In this document: positions 12,581 through 23,021 of the stretch, piece by piece
Position numbering within the stretch: position 1 is the stretch's first letter
How the letters are laid out: each line of letters begins with the position of its first letter
Origin: Aphanomyces cochlioides
Lineage: Eukaryota > Oomycota > Saprolegniomycetes > Saprolegniales > Verrucalvaceae
Reading direction: 5' to 3'
Assembly (NCBI GenBank): GCA_019828595.1
Contig: JAHQRK010000036.1
Span: 372,001-436,000, forward strand
Length of the DNA stretch: 64,000 bases
Made by a program: the position numbers and the translations under genes
The notes under the pieces: generated by a model
The model's input: only the letters and a program-made list of their open reading frames with translations
What the model was told of the DNA's origin: nothing
Databases searched by the model: none

Positions 12581-13155
12581 ATGGCAAACGCACGAGAAGT
12601 CTGGTTTGTCCTCGTTGACAGCAATGGTGAAGCGGGGACAAGCGCAAGTTCCGTTGAGGTCTCACCTAATACTTCGATTGATCGGTTCAGGAAGACTGTG
12701 AAAACGGAATGTGATCGAGAGTGTGATTATTTAAATGGAATTCTCTCTTCAAAGCTCCGTGTCTACGCCAACAAAGCGGTATTTGACGAAAAACGCCAAC
12801 CTCTTGGTGAGGGTGAAACGATTGAAGAAAACCATGGTAAATTTTGGACTGACCCTCTTTTGGTGGTTATTCCTGGTCCTCGTAGTCTCCTTGATGACAT
12901 TAAAGGTTGGATTGAACCAAAGAATTTATGCAATGGCCAAGGCATGCGATGGAGTATCAATTTGATGAAACACTTGTCGTCAAATTAACTGCGCCGTTGG
13001 CTGAACATTTCAATGCGTGGAAAGAGGATCGTATGGACAAGACCAATTGTCCTCTCTATATGGTTCTCAGTGGATGTGGCACGGGTAAATCGAGAATGCT
13101 GGATGAGATGAAAGAATTGTTCAATTTGCAGCTGATCGAGCTGCAGGTGAACATA

Positions 13156-14690
13156 AAGTGGTGGAAAGAATGATATGCCAGCTTGGTTTATTGAGTTTAT
13201 CTTCCAACTGAGACCTTGTCTAGCTTTGAAATCAATCACTTGCATAAAAGGATCCATATGACATGATCTAATGAGCCCTACAGTTCACTAGCTTCGCTAT
13301 CAGTAGTGCTACACTCACTATAGTGTATATGCTAAAGAAATAATGATAAGACAGGGATGACAAAATTGTTGATTAGTACTTAATCTTACATCCACGGTTA
13401 GCGACGACCATGTCGCATCGTCTAGGCATACTGTTGACGAGTTTCTTGAGAACAGTAAGGTCGATTTCGTCCCAAACTTTCTTGACGCAGGCGACCAGAT
13501 CTGCCTTTTTCGAAAATTGGCGTCGCCCATTATCATAAACCTTCCGGGACATGATTCCCCATAGGTTTTCGATTGGGTTTAAGTCAGGGGACTTGGCAGG
13601 CCACTTGAGAGTTTCAACGGCCACATGAGGCTCTCGAAACCACTCCAAAACACGCCTGGCAGTGTGGATGGAGGCATTGTCCTGTTGGAAACGAAACTCG
13701 TTTCCATGCAAGGAATGGGCAAACGGCAGCATGGAGCTGGAAATGGTTTCGATGTACGCTTCTGAATCTTGTTTCCCTTCAAGGATGACAAGCTCAGACT
13801 TTCCCTTGGAGCTAAATGCCCCCCAAACCATGACACCACCGCCTCCATTTTTGCGCTTGGAGAAGTGCTCTCGAGGGCGACATAGGTCTGCCCAGTAGTA
13901 GTTGAACCCATCCGATCCGTCGAGATTCCACTTCTTCTCATCGGACCAGATGATGACATCGAACTGGGCAGGCAAATCTCGCTTCTCGATGGCCCAAGCA
14001 ACTCGCGCCTTTTTGTGGGCTGGTGTCATCATTGGGGCGGCAAGTCTCTTCTTGTACTTGAGTCTTGCGCTCTTGTTGAGTAGCTGGCAAACACGGCGGG
14101 GCCCAACAGGAAGGGAATGCCGCTTGATGAGCTCGGCTGCCGTGTACTTGCCTGTACAGGCAGACCGAATGATGCGACGGTGGAGATAGTCGTTGACGGT
14201 AGACCTTCTTCCATTCGAACGGGCTTTTCCGTAAGACGCAGGATTGCGCAGAAAGCCTCTAACACAGCCACGAGACCGTTTGATCTCGTTAGCGATGTAC
14301 GAGATCGTGTGTCCTTCGCGATGGAGGACGAGAACTTCAAGCTTCTCGTCTTCGGTCAATGGATCACATTTAGGCATTCAATTCGATGCTAGAGGCAGTG
14401 TAAGTATGAGTTCTATTCACCATCATTTGGACATACCAATTGCACTTGTTGAGAGGTGTGTCGTCCGAGCAAAATTGTCAAATAAGTGAAAGTGGCATAT
14501 GATTTTTCCCGCTTAAAATCCTATTCCCGCCAAATTCTCGGCCTTGCAACCACTGGACCAGCATTGTAACTCCCGCCTATAGCGGATGGGCGCTGTAGTT
14601 TCGACTGGTTGAAATTAATCGTTTTAACGACCAATTAAAACGACGATAGAGCTCATTTTTACGAGTGGCATATCATTCTTTCCACCACTT
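13156..14690 (-). mobile_element. Tc1/mariner transposon, copy 2, inserted in the CRN gene
   Basis: About 25-bp inverted repeats beginning AAGTGGTGGAAAGAATGATA, with TA at 13154-13155 and 14691-14692. Length 1,535 bp, the same as copy 1. It lies antisense to the CRN gene, and CRN homology stops at its left end and resumes at its right end. Confidence 0.95.
13373..14377 (-). CDS. Tc1/mariner transposase, intact (334 aa), DD36E spacing
   Basis: Cuts and pastes the surrounding element at TA sites. A single open frame holds an N-terminal HTH (TISYIANEIKRSRGCVRGFL), a basic linker, then the DDE/D domain with WSDEKKWN, GGGGVMVWGAF, QQDNASIHT and SPDLNPIENLWG. I count 36 residues between the second Asp and the Glu, against 34 in classical Tc1 and 34 (Asp) in mariner. 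Start at ATG 14377, stop at 13373-13375. The full-length frame and matching TIRs suggest the element could still be active or was until recently. Confidence 0.93.
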   Translation of the reverse strand: MPKCDPLTEDEKLEVLVLHREGHTISYIANEIKRSRGCVRGFLRNPASYGKARSNGRRSTVNDYLHRRIIRSACTGKYTAAELIKRHSLPVGPRRVCQLLNKSARLKYKKRLAAPMMTPAHKKARVAWAIEKRDLPAQFDVIIWSDEKKWNLDGSDGFNYYWADLCRPREHFSKRKNGGGGVMVWGAFSSKGKSELVILEGKQDSEAYIETISSSMLPFAHSLHGNEFRFQQDNASIHTARRVLEWFREPHVAVETLKWPAKSPDLNPIENLWGIMSRKVYDNGRRQFSKKADLVACVKKVWDEIDLTVLKKLVNSMPRRCDMVVANRGCKIKY

Positions 14691-16286
14691 TAAAAGTGAA
14701 CTCCAGAAGCGACTATCCGAAGCGTATGTTTTCAAAGTCAACTTTGAGAATGGCACTTCCTACAAGAACGACTTCCCCAAGGAAAAAGAAGAATTTGAAA
14801 TTCTGTTCGAATGCTCTATCAACTGATTGGAATAAAGGGTCAAACGTGGAACCAATTTCTGAATGTTGTTGGAGAGACCAAAATTCCTTTGATTTGCGAT
14901 GTGATTTTAAAATTGGCTGCTGTGGTAAAGAAAGACGACATGACAATTATCCTGTGCATTGATGGATTACAACACATGATGCCAGATGGAACAAAAGCAG
15001 ACAAATTTTACCGCCTATTAAGATCTCTCTGCTCAATAATCACCACCAAGACACAGTTTTTCCTGCTGGTAGTGTGTGCTGCTACAATTCATGTCCCCAT
15101 TCAACAAGTGTTGGCCAGTTCAAGTCATGAACGAATCATTCTTGTTCCCCCAGTACTTTGTGGTGCTGATATTTTGTTTCCGGAAAATCCAAGTGAAGGG
15201 AGATTGGTGGAAGATATCGATGGCCATGGAATTAATTGTCGAAGAAGTATGGACGAGGTTGAAAGCTAAGTATCAAGATCTTTTCCAGTGGACTCACCGA
15301 GTATATCTTTCAGTATTGGCCGCTGTTTTGTCAGGGAGAAATTTTTCCCTTAACGAGCAGATTCCTGGCACCGAGATGACCGTTGATACTTTGCTGCAGT
15401 ATGGACTCTTCCGCCAAGAGATATCTGCTGCCGAGTTGTCGTCAAGTCGTATCACTTGTGCATTTGTGATATTGTGGTGGATGATCAAGAAGCTTCCAGT
15501 ATTCAAAGACAAGCCAGATAATTTTGCCGAGTTTTTCACTGAGTGTTCTGATGTTTCTTGGGACAAGTTTGAGAAATTTGTTGCGTTATTTCGCACAATA
15601 AAATCAGTGGCGTATGAAAAACATCAAGTCGATGTGAGTGAATTCCATTCGGGTGCCTGCTTTGGAGATATCAGTGGTTTGTCCATTCAAGAAGAATATT
15701 GTCGACGAGTTGTTGAAGTCTCTCATGAAGTGATTACTGGCACAAAGAAGTTGAAAGCCAATGATTATACCCTATGCGAACTTGATGATTTGGATATGAA
15801 TAGTGTTTATATCAATGCAAGTGGAACATCAGCAGCTGACATCTTTTTGAAGACCAACTTGGTAAAAGATGGCTCAACAGAATACGTGCTGGAAACAATC
15901 CAGTGCAAACGTGAGCAAGCAACCATGACTGAAGAACGCTTTTACAAAGAAAGAGAAAAGCAGCGAGACCTTCCGATCTGTTTTTGATGATTACAACCGG
16001 GCCAAGTAACAAATTTGACCTCTCACATCGGTCTGGAATTGTCTCATTTTCCAATTTTACAAAATATTTCGGTCCGTTTGCAAGCCGCTCGTACCAATAT
16101 TTGATTTATCCCGACATCAACACAGCTGATGAAGCACACCTACGCCGAATTCCAGGTATTGGAGTTGTGCGGGCGAAAATGATTGTCGATGAGAGAGAAA
16201 AAGGGAAATTTTCAGATGTGTCGGACGCCCACGCACGATTGTTGGGGAAGTTGCCTAGAGTATTTCTTGAAGGATATACCTATTAA

Positions 16287-16410
16287 AAGCAGCAATTGAA
16301 TTCCTGAAGTTTGATTCTCGTTCGTCTTTATCTCAATTTAAGAATTAGATCAACAATAACAATACAATAAATGCCAAAATCAAACCAGTATTGTGTGTTT
16401 CAAACCAAAT
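16287..16410. other. short AT-rich flank between CRN remnant and LTR
   Basis: About 120 bp of AT-rich sequence after the CRN stop codon. The bases just before the LTR (caaat) do not match those after the far LTR (ctagg at 34939), so no target duplication is visible. Confidence 0.5.
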
Positions 16411-18819
16411 TGTCTCCACTTCATCTTTTAATACATTACCTTCTTTCTGTTGGATGAAAGCTACATTCATGTGAAGTTCCTAGTGTCGTCTGGGATTTAG
16501 TGGAAGTACGAGGGCTAGGCTCGGGAGTAGTGTCTCCTTCTGCGACAAGAAGGAAGGAGACGGGGGGTCGTTGTTGTCGTGAGGGGGTTGTTTTGGCGAG
16601 CCGTCTTGGTCGCTAGTGCTGTAAACGCCCGGTGAACCAGGCATGGTTTTGAATGGAAAGGGGATGTATGGACCAGTTGCCCGCGGTCTGACCACAGTGT
16701 CGCTTGGTCTGGTAAGGGCGATTGGAGATGGGTTTGCCGAGTTGGTTGAAACGACTCAGCAGGCCCTGGTTTTTGCAGACCAGAAACTCGCACGCTCACT
16801 TGGCTTAGGTTGACTCGCTCGCTCAAAGATATGCCCTCACCGAGAGGTTTGGGCCATTCACAGTAAATACGGAAGTCCATTGTCGTCCTTAAACTGAATC
16901 AATTACTGCTTTCCTACTGACTTGTTGCCCTACGTCATTCATTACCCCCTTCAGATTGGCCGCGAGCTGGCAAAGAGCTTGGTCATTGGTCTAGAGTTCT
17001 TGGAGGCATCTCTTGCATGTACAAACCTGCTCGTAATGGTGATGTCGTTGATATGACACACTGATCTGCGCATTTTCCACCGATAGCGTTTTCTGTTTGG
17101 CTGTTGATTTATCGTCACTTTACCTCGTGAAGTGTAAAGTAGTAAAGTAGAGCCGACCAATCAGAAAATTGCCATAAATCTCCAATTCCCAACAAAATAA
17201 TAAAGTAATACCATGATGAGTTGGTGCAGTAGAGAGTCGACCAATTCGCACAGCCAGGAGCCGGTACCAATGAGTTTAAACCGGAATATGGCGTGCTGAG
17301 CTAGGATCGATCCCTGTACCTCCTGGTTGTTAATCAGGCGCTCTACCGTTCGAGCTAGGTGCACTTTCAACAATCAAGTGCATTGCCACAGTCCAGACAT
17401 TCCAACAACATAAATAATTGTTCGGCTCCAAATAAATTGACTTCGGTGGTTTCAGCTTGACGACATATCAGGACACAACGGAGGATTGTTGTTACGCTAA
17501 GGTGTAGCAAAGTCTAGCACAATCAACGTTGATCAAGACCAACGTAAGGCATCTCTATGTTGCATTGGAGGTGGAAGCTCTTCTGTATGAGTTATGACGA
17601 GCTGGTGTTGTCAAATTCCCCGTCAACTCTTGCTCCCCAACGAGCGTCAGCGGACCTCATTATTGTGAAGCGCGATATGATCGCACCCTCACATCTGCAT
17701 TACGACGGAGCCAGGCGTGTACGCCCAAGAATAATAACTGCTCGCTTGCAGGGACCTCACGGATGCGTTCATACCAAGGGAGACAAGTCTTGGCATTTTG
17801 GATCGAGTGTCTCTCGCGGACGACAACGAAGGCGTGGACTGGCCGGTTCATCTCCTATTGCAATAAATGGAAGATTCTACACGCCTCAAGGAGAGAACAA
17901 AACTCCCGATCCCAGTGAACTGGTTGTCATGAAATCTCAACGCTCGTCGATAACTCGCCTTAGGAACCAAGAAATCGACCGATCAAGTCTTGCACACAGG
18001 TTATCGCAAAGTTAAACGAGGCTGCCAGGGGCCGAATACAGCCGAAGCTAGACAACTGGTGCGATATTTGTCTCCTGAAGCACGACCTCGTCGTCCATCA
18101 ATGCCAATTCAAATGTTTCCTCCTGGAAGCGCGCAGTCACACAAGAGCGCTTGGAAAGAAATCTTGCGATTGAGTTGCATCAACGATTACAACGAGCCAC
18201 CCACGAACGCCATCATTGTGTCTTTCACCTCTGAAACACGTTGCTCTCGGTACTGCGATGGGCTGTACGTGTGTAGACATCAGGGCCCGCACCGACTGGC
18301 ATCTTGTAGGTTCCACTAGACCCAACCACGGTATTCTCTGGTGGGTCGTCGCCTCCTTGCAGGCTAAGCTCAGCGCATTTCACCCGTCTCTCGAATGGCA
18401 AACCATCAGACAAGCTCCAGTGTCGCGTTTATCTCAATGCAAGATCATGGCCACGGAATGCGTTCTCTCATCGTCCTGTACTACTTGACTTGGCCAAGCA
18501 AGCATTGACAAAGATCCAAGAGCCCGAAGCAAGTATTGTACAATTTCAGCACCGACTGCGTCTTATTCTTGGCCAACGCGTGAGTGATTCGGACATTGTG
18601 ACTCGGCTACTGGCAAGCCAAGTTGGGTCGTCTCACCATCCCCGCGATCATAGCAACGGCAGCCGTTCTCTACCAGTAACGCAACTTCCAAGGCGTACAT
18701 TTCGCTGTCGCCATGTTGCTTCTACCTCGACTGTGTAGGCGATCGATATTTACAAGCGTCTTGTCGCCAAAGATACAACTCGGAAGAGCCAATTTTCGAA
18801 GGCCAAGCACGCGACCACA
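16411..18819 (-). repeat. 3' LTR of the large Ty3/gypsy element (2,409 bp)
   Basis: Starts tgtctccac and ends gcgaccaca on the plus strand, so TG...CA in either orientation. Nearly identical to the split LTR on the right. The inner flank reads GTAGGGTGGGT in element sense, a weak polypurine tract. It contains an open plus-strand frame of 152 codons (17557-18015), identical in the other LTR (33676-34134); I treat these as chance ORFs. Confidence 0.85.
17293..17364 (-). other. tRNA-like 72-nt sequence inside the LTR
   Basis: Read on the minus strand it starts GTGCACCTAGCTCGAACGGT, has a GGTAGAGCG A-box-like stretch, an anticodon-arm-like CCTGATTAACAACCAGG, a B-box-like GGGATCGATCC and ends in GCAC, which pairs with the first four bases. 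The T arm and 3' acceptor are degenerate, so it is not a working tRNA. The same sequence is at 33412-33483. It points in the sense direction of the retroelement. Confidence 0.5.
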
Positions 18820-18881
18820 ACCCACCCTACACAAGCACGACATGTGATGCGGGAGTGCTGTGTTAAAGGTGTGAATAGAAT

Positions 18882-19973
18882 CTATCTCTTGAGTGAATTT
18901 GAACGAATGCCTCGGCGAGTTCGCTTTCGTCCAGGCTCGGCAATTTTTAATTGACGTAAAGAGAAAATCTTCGACATGGGCTCAAGCTCATGCCAGCCAT
19001 ACTTGTCGTTGCCGTCAATGAACGTTGTCATCTCCCCATGCTGCACAACAACTCGACAATGCGCGAGATACCCAGAGGCTGTTATCATCAAGAAGACGGC
19101 CGTGCCCTCGATATACGCCGTGAGGGTTTCAACTAGTGAGTCGTGCAGCTTTTCTTGGCGCGGATGGGGAGCTGGAAAAAGCTCTATATCATAGGTTTGG
19201 AGACACAATGGCAATCCAGTTGCTGCTACATGTCGGATGAATTGCCGCATCTGTCGTAGTGGCACTCCTGAGTTGGTAGGAAGACTCAGACGGTTTAGAA
19301 AGGCATCAAACACAACTTCTTTCGCAGGTTGTAAGGAAGGTAAGAACAGTCGATACACCTGTTGAATGGCCGTCCAGGCGCATGTCATTGTGACGTCGTC
19401 GCCCAAGTTCGACTGAATTGTGATTTTTCGAGAGACGTACTCCAAAAACGAGAGTGGATCTTCAGGATGTTCCTTGAGGTATCCTTCATAGCCATTATAA
19501 ACCTTCTTAGCTTGTTGTGCGTTGCCCAAATCATCAACAGGGACCCATGACGACGTCTGACCACCCCGAAACTTAGGATACATCCACCGAACCAGGTACA
19601 AATACTCGCCAGAGGCAGTTGTACGCTTGTCAGAGATCGAATGAACAACGCTTAAGTCACGATAGCCTGGTAAGTTGATAAATTCACGATACGTCATTCG
19701 AGGGTTTTGGCTGAGAAAATGGTTGAAATTGTTGAAGCGCATGAATAATTCCTCGCAATTCGGTAGTTCTTTCCTTGCGAGCCAGCAGCTTTTCTCGCCG
19801 TCGCGAAGATGAGGGTGGGAGAAGTGAACCAGATAATGCCATCTCTTTTTGACACTTTTTTTCATCCCTTGCGGTCGTTCAGTCGATGGCTCTTCACCAT
19901 TGAAGGCGGGGAAAAGCTTCATTTTCTTTGAGATGTAATCGATTTGATCGGGGTGATCCTCAATTGATGACAT
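18882..19973 (-). CDS. chromodomain protein with possible cysteine-peptidase-like C-terminus (363 aa)
   Basis: The N-terminal half has two chromo-like modules: a weak one (YLVHFSHPHLRDGEKSCWLA) and a clear one (YLYLVRWMYPKFRGG followed by SSWVPVDDL), then a helix KVYNGYEGYLKEHP. Chromodomains of chromoviruses guide integration to marked chromatin. The C-terminal half (about residues 240-345) has a Cys-Leu-Gln segment, a GYLAHC strand and a FIDGND-like loop, recalling papain-fold peptidases, but the fold is only a suggestion. It is encoded in the sense strand of the large retroelement, 60 bp before the 3' LTR and well after the integrase stop. It may be an extra ORF of the element or a captured gene. 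Confidence 0.6.
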   Translation of the reverse strand: MSSIEDHPDQIDYISKKMKLFPAFNGEEPSTERPQGMKKSVKKRWHYLVHFSHPHLRDGEKSCWLARKELPNCEELFMRFNNFNHFLSQNPRMTYREFINLPGYRDLSVVHSISDKRTTASGEYLYLVRWMYPKFRGGQTSSWVPVDDLGNAQQAKKVYNGYEGYLKEHPEDPLSFLEYVSRKITIQSNLGDDVTMTCAWTAIQQVYRLFLPSLQPAKEVVFDAFLNRLSLPTNSGVPLRQMRQFIRHVAATGLPLCLQTYDIELFPAPHPRQEKLHDSLVETLTAYIEGTAVFLMITASGYLAHCRVVVQHGEMTTFIDGNDKYGWHELEPMSKIFSLRQLKIAEPGRKRTRRGIRSNSLKR

Positions 19974-20492
19974 GACGGCTTTCCAGGTTGAATAGAGTTA
20001 TGTCCATAATTGCCTGATCGACATTTCTTCAGCTATAAATTGTATCAATCTTGCCTTCGCCAATGGCACGACCGACAGAAAATACATTACAACTTTGAAT
20101 ATTCAAATTCGGGATAAGATGCATTATGGCGCCACCGTTGACAAGATGTCGAGTATTTCCGAACATCACAATCAAGGAGATGTTGCTCACAGCTGTCAAT
20201 TCAAAACGGCAATTGATTCTGACAAGTATTAATTTTCCGTGGCAACCAATAAACTCCCATAAGTATTACTTCTTGCGATCATGATTGATAGCAAAGTTCA
20301 TCCAATTGCTCTGTTGCGATGACAGAATTATAACCAATGCCAATTTAAGTCAACGTGTCAAGTTTAACTCCCCACTCTAACGATCTTCGGTCGTTCGAAT
20401 CGTCAACGTAATAAACATGGGAGTTGAAACTTGCTATAGAACATGTAATGAATTTCTATCTTGTTGTGGTAAAATGAGCTCTCATTTCCAAA
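19974..20492. other. non-coding gap inside the retroelement
   Basis: About 520 bp between two divergent ORFs (18882-19973 minus, 20493-21514 plus). AT-rich, no ORF of note; it probably holds promoters for both. Confidence 0.4.
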
Positions 20493-21514
20493 ATGTCCCG
20501 TTCCAGATCTGCTTCGCGCCAATCCGATATCTTCAGCGAATCGGAGTCAGAAATTCGTGGTCGTGGTCGATATTCCTTACGTCCTCGGGCTTCGTCGAAT
20601 GCCAATGCGAGCCTGATCTGCGATGAGGACGCTGCACGTGACACTCAGATGACCAAGAAAAACCGAGCCAGGAGGATCGACATCCTCAAAGCCAAGAGAG
20701 CAGCCAAGATTGACGACCCCAGCAACACTAATGTGGTGTCCCAAGAAAATCAGTTGGTTGCTCATTTCTACTTGGAACATCCTGTCAACTCTCCATCAAC
20801 GACTGATTCACCACCAACTTCACCACTCGACGTCAATTGCGATGGAAGCGACTCAGAACTCTGAAGTCGAAGAGCTCTTGCGACGATTTGATTTGCGATT
20901 GTCGGAAGTCGAAGCCTTGGGGTGTCGTCACTCTCGTGCCCTTCGCAAGAGTATGTCTACTGTCGAGGGTATTCAACATCAGAGCAGAGAGTTCGGTCAA
21001 CTCGCCACGAATGTTGAAGAGAATGGTAAGAGACTCGTTGAGATCGAAGAGGCTTGAGCGGTCTGCATGGATTTCAAGCGGCCGCGCATTTGTTTAATGT
21101 TCGATTGGAGAAGATTGAGGCATATTTGGAGCAAGTTGGTAAACAAGGAACGACCGCGTGCCAACATGATTTCGATTCTCGTCGAAGCTATGAGTTATGC
21201 AATTCACTCAACACATCAACCAAAAAAAAACGTGCAAATTATCATCCGCCAATTGTCCATACCCTGAGCACCGAAAATCAAACAAAGCACAAGTGAAGAC
21301 CAAAGAGGCTTGCCTAGCAAAAACAAAAAAAGGTGGCCAATGCCAAAACAACCTGTTTTCTTGTCCTCATATCAGCCACCAAGAGCACAGAAAAATAAGA
21401 ATTGCCAAGTTGGAGCACGAAGCGGGATTTACTGGTGCAAATCTATACGCGAACGAAGAAGCTGAAGACGAGAACGAAGACGAGGGACTTCCAGAAAATA
21501 TGCAGTTCTTGTAA
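20493..21514 (+). CDS. antisense accessory gene of the retroelement, basic N-terminus, coiled coil, Cys/His motif
   Basis: Three consecutive frames on the plus strand look like exons or shifted parts of one gene. The first (20493-20864) starts with an Arg/Ser-rich stretch and a Lys/Arg helix. The second begins at ATG 20843, overlapping the first by 22 nt, and encodes heptads (EVEELLRRFDLRLSEVEAL) to 21057. The third, to TAA 21514, has coiled coil and then C-x(9)-C-x(6)-C-P-H-x(2)-H, a probable zinc site, and an acidic tail. Candidate GT-AG pairs exist near 20833-20867 but the splice structure is uncertain. Some plant and fungal LTR elements carry antisense ORFs; the role here is unknown. Confidence 0.45.
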
Positions 21515-21668
21515 ATGAATAATATATATAAATGCATGTCATACACCATAATGGGAAGGAAATCAATGAGAAGAAATAATTGATCGCCATCGGAAGAGTA
21601 ACAAAACAAGACAACAATTATGATCCAAGGTTGCGTAATTCACGCTGCCTGTGACTTGAGCCATGATC

Positions 21669-22994
21669 CTATTCTTCATCGTCAAAAAAATCGTTTGGTT
21701 CATCGTTGGATGAATCATCCTCTTCCTCCACCCCTGGTAAAGTATTTTGTCGTTGCTTCGATTGTGTTGAAAGATTAAAATCATCTTCAATGGCATCAGC
21801 TAAGCGATTGAGGCCCTTCCTTTGACGATCAAACTCGTAAAGCGTCTCACTAGCGGGGAGGAGGTTTCTTGGAACCCATACCCAGAAATCATGACCCTGA
21901 AATCGCACTTCATATTCAAATTGCTTGTGGCCATGATGGGTAGCTGATTGGCGCACATCTCGAATCGCTGAAACTGGTTGTTCATGGGGGATTCTGGGAT
22001 CTCGCCACTGCTCGACGAATGAATCGTAAGGTAAGCCGAATTCCTCATTAAAGTCCACAAATTCTCCTGCCTCAGATGGTAATTCAATCTTTTGTGTGGG
22101 TCTTTGCTGGAACCTTGGACGCAATTTCAGGCGAGAGTCGTGAACGGTTGCGTGGAATCGGTAATTTCGCCCGCCACTCTGAGCGACTAATTCTAGCTCA
22201 CTGGAGTATGCATTGGGTTTTGATAAAATCCGAAAAGGACCATGCCACAGATGGGCCAATTTTCTCTTCACGTTTGCTTTGACCTTGTCGATGTAAATCC
22301 AAACGGCGTCCCCAACATGCAGTCGCTCATCGATGTCTTGGGGAAGTTTGCGGTTGTGTGCATCGGCCCTTGAATCTTGTGCTGCCTTGATGATATCCTT
22401 GGCAAGATCCCTGCAGTACAAATATTGTTTTTGCACCTCTCGTCTCCACTGCCACGCACTTATTGCATCCTTTGCTGTCATTGTCGGCAGCGTGGCGGCC
22501 AATGTGGTTTGCGGGTCCCAACCATGCATGAGAAAGAATGGTGTTTCTTTGCGTGTTGAGCATACTGACGTGTTAAGGGCCATTACAAGTCGCTCTGCAT
22601 GGTCATCCCAGTCAAGATTGCCGTTCTCGGTCGAGTAGGCTTTGATTGCTCGTATCAATGTTTGGATAATCCTCTCAGTTGCACCATTAGCTTGTGGTCG
22701 ATACGAGAACGTCGGCATCAGTACTTGTCCCAACATTTGATTGAAAGCCTTGAATACCTCCCCCATAAATGCAGGATCGCGATCATGGCGTAGCTGAGTG
22801 CACGCACCAAACCGTCTAAAAACTTGTTCTTCGAAAGCTTGTGCGGTCGTAGATGCATCACGTCTTGGTATAGCTTTGACCATAATAAACGCTGTATACC
22901 AATCCAGAAACACTACCAGCACTGTGTTACCTCTTGTTGACATTGGTTGGACCGTTGGGTCAACACTCTTATTCTTCCATGCTGTTCGATACAA
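21669..22994 (-). CDS. int: integrase (core plus C-terminal chromo-like region) of the large element, zinc-binding part missing
   Basis: Integrase joins element cDNA to host DNA. The core shows LDWYTAF (first Asp), RHDRDPAF (second Asp) and a PQANGATERI segment with the Glu. The C-terminus has a chromo-like region (FEYEVRFQGHDFWVWVPRNLL) and an acidic tail. The N-terminal H2C2 zinc finger is absent: the sequence passes from an RT-RNase H linker straight to the start of the core, so an internal deletion near 22960-23020 is likely. A stop at 23022-23024 separates it from the upstream pol frame. Confidence 0.82.
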   Translation of the reverse strand: MYRTAWKNKSVDPTVQPMSTRGNTVLVVFLDWYTAFIMVKAIPRRDASTTAQAFEEQVFRRFGACTQLRHDRDPAFMGEVFKAFNQMLGQVLMPTFSYRPQANGATERIIQTLIRAIKAYSTENGNLDWDDHAERLVMALNTSVCSTRKETPFFLMHGWDPQTTLAATLPTMTAKDAISAWQWRREVQKQYLYCRDLAKDIIKAAQDSRADAHNRKLPQDIDERLHVGDAVWIYIDKVKANVKRKLAHLWHGPFRILSKPNAYSSELELVAQSGGRNYRFHATVHDSRLKLRPRFQQRPTQKIELPSEAGEFVDFNEEFGLPYDSFVEQWRDPRIPHEQPVSAIRDVRQSATHHGHKQFEYEVRFQGHDFWVWVPRNLLPASETLYEFDRQRKGLNRLADAIEDDFNLSTQSKQRQNTLPGVEEEDDSSNDEPNDFFDDEE

Positions 22995-23021
22995 AGCGTT
23001 ATCGTCACCGATCTCGTACTG

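Larger units (their letters stand above)
12581..16286 (+). pseudogene. Crinkler (CRN)-type effector: header, P-loop NTPase, nuclease-like domain, HhH; disrupted
   Basis: CRNs are oomycete proteins delivered into host cells, many acting in the nucleus. Seen: a ubiquitin-like CRN header from ATG 12581 to about 12895; a Walker A loop SGCGTGKSR at 13069-13095; a Walker B-like strand TIILCIDG near 14943-14966; a PD-(D/E)XK-like segment (SAADIF... ETIQCKR, about 15834-15913); and a helix-hairpin-helix near 16125-16260. The frame is broken near 12925, by a TGA near 14826, and near 15230 and 15985. A 1,535-bp Tc1/mariner element sits between the Walker A and B parts. The NTPase plus REase order matches a known CRN class; the C-terminal HhH is less usual. 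Too damaged to encode one protein as read, though the frameshifts might partly be assembly errors. Confidence 0.8.

Noticed and set aside
17293..17364. a functional tRNA gene
   Set aside because: The 3' acceptor strand does not pair beyond four bases and the T arm is degenerate; kept only as a tRNA-like sequence.
17557..18015. 152-codon plus-strand ORF, identical at 33676-34134
   Set aside because: It lies inside both LTR copies and is antisense to the element; identity reflects the recent LTR pair, not selection on a protein. No family likeness.
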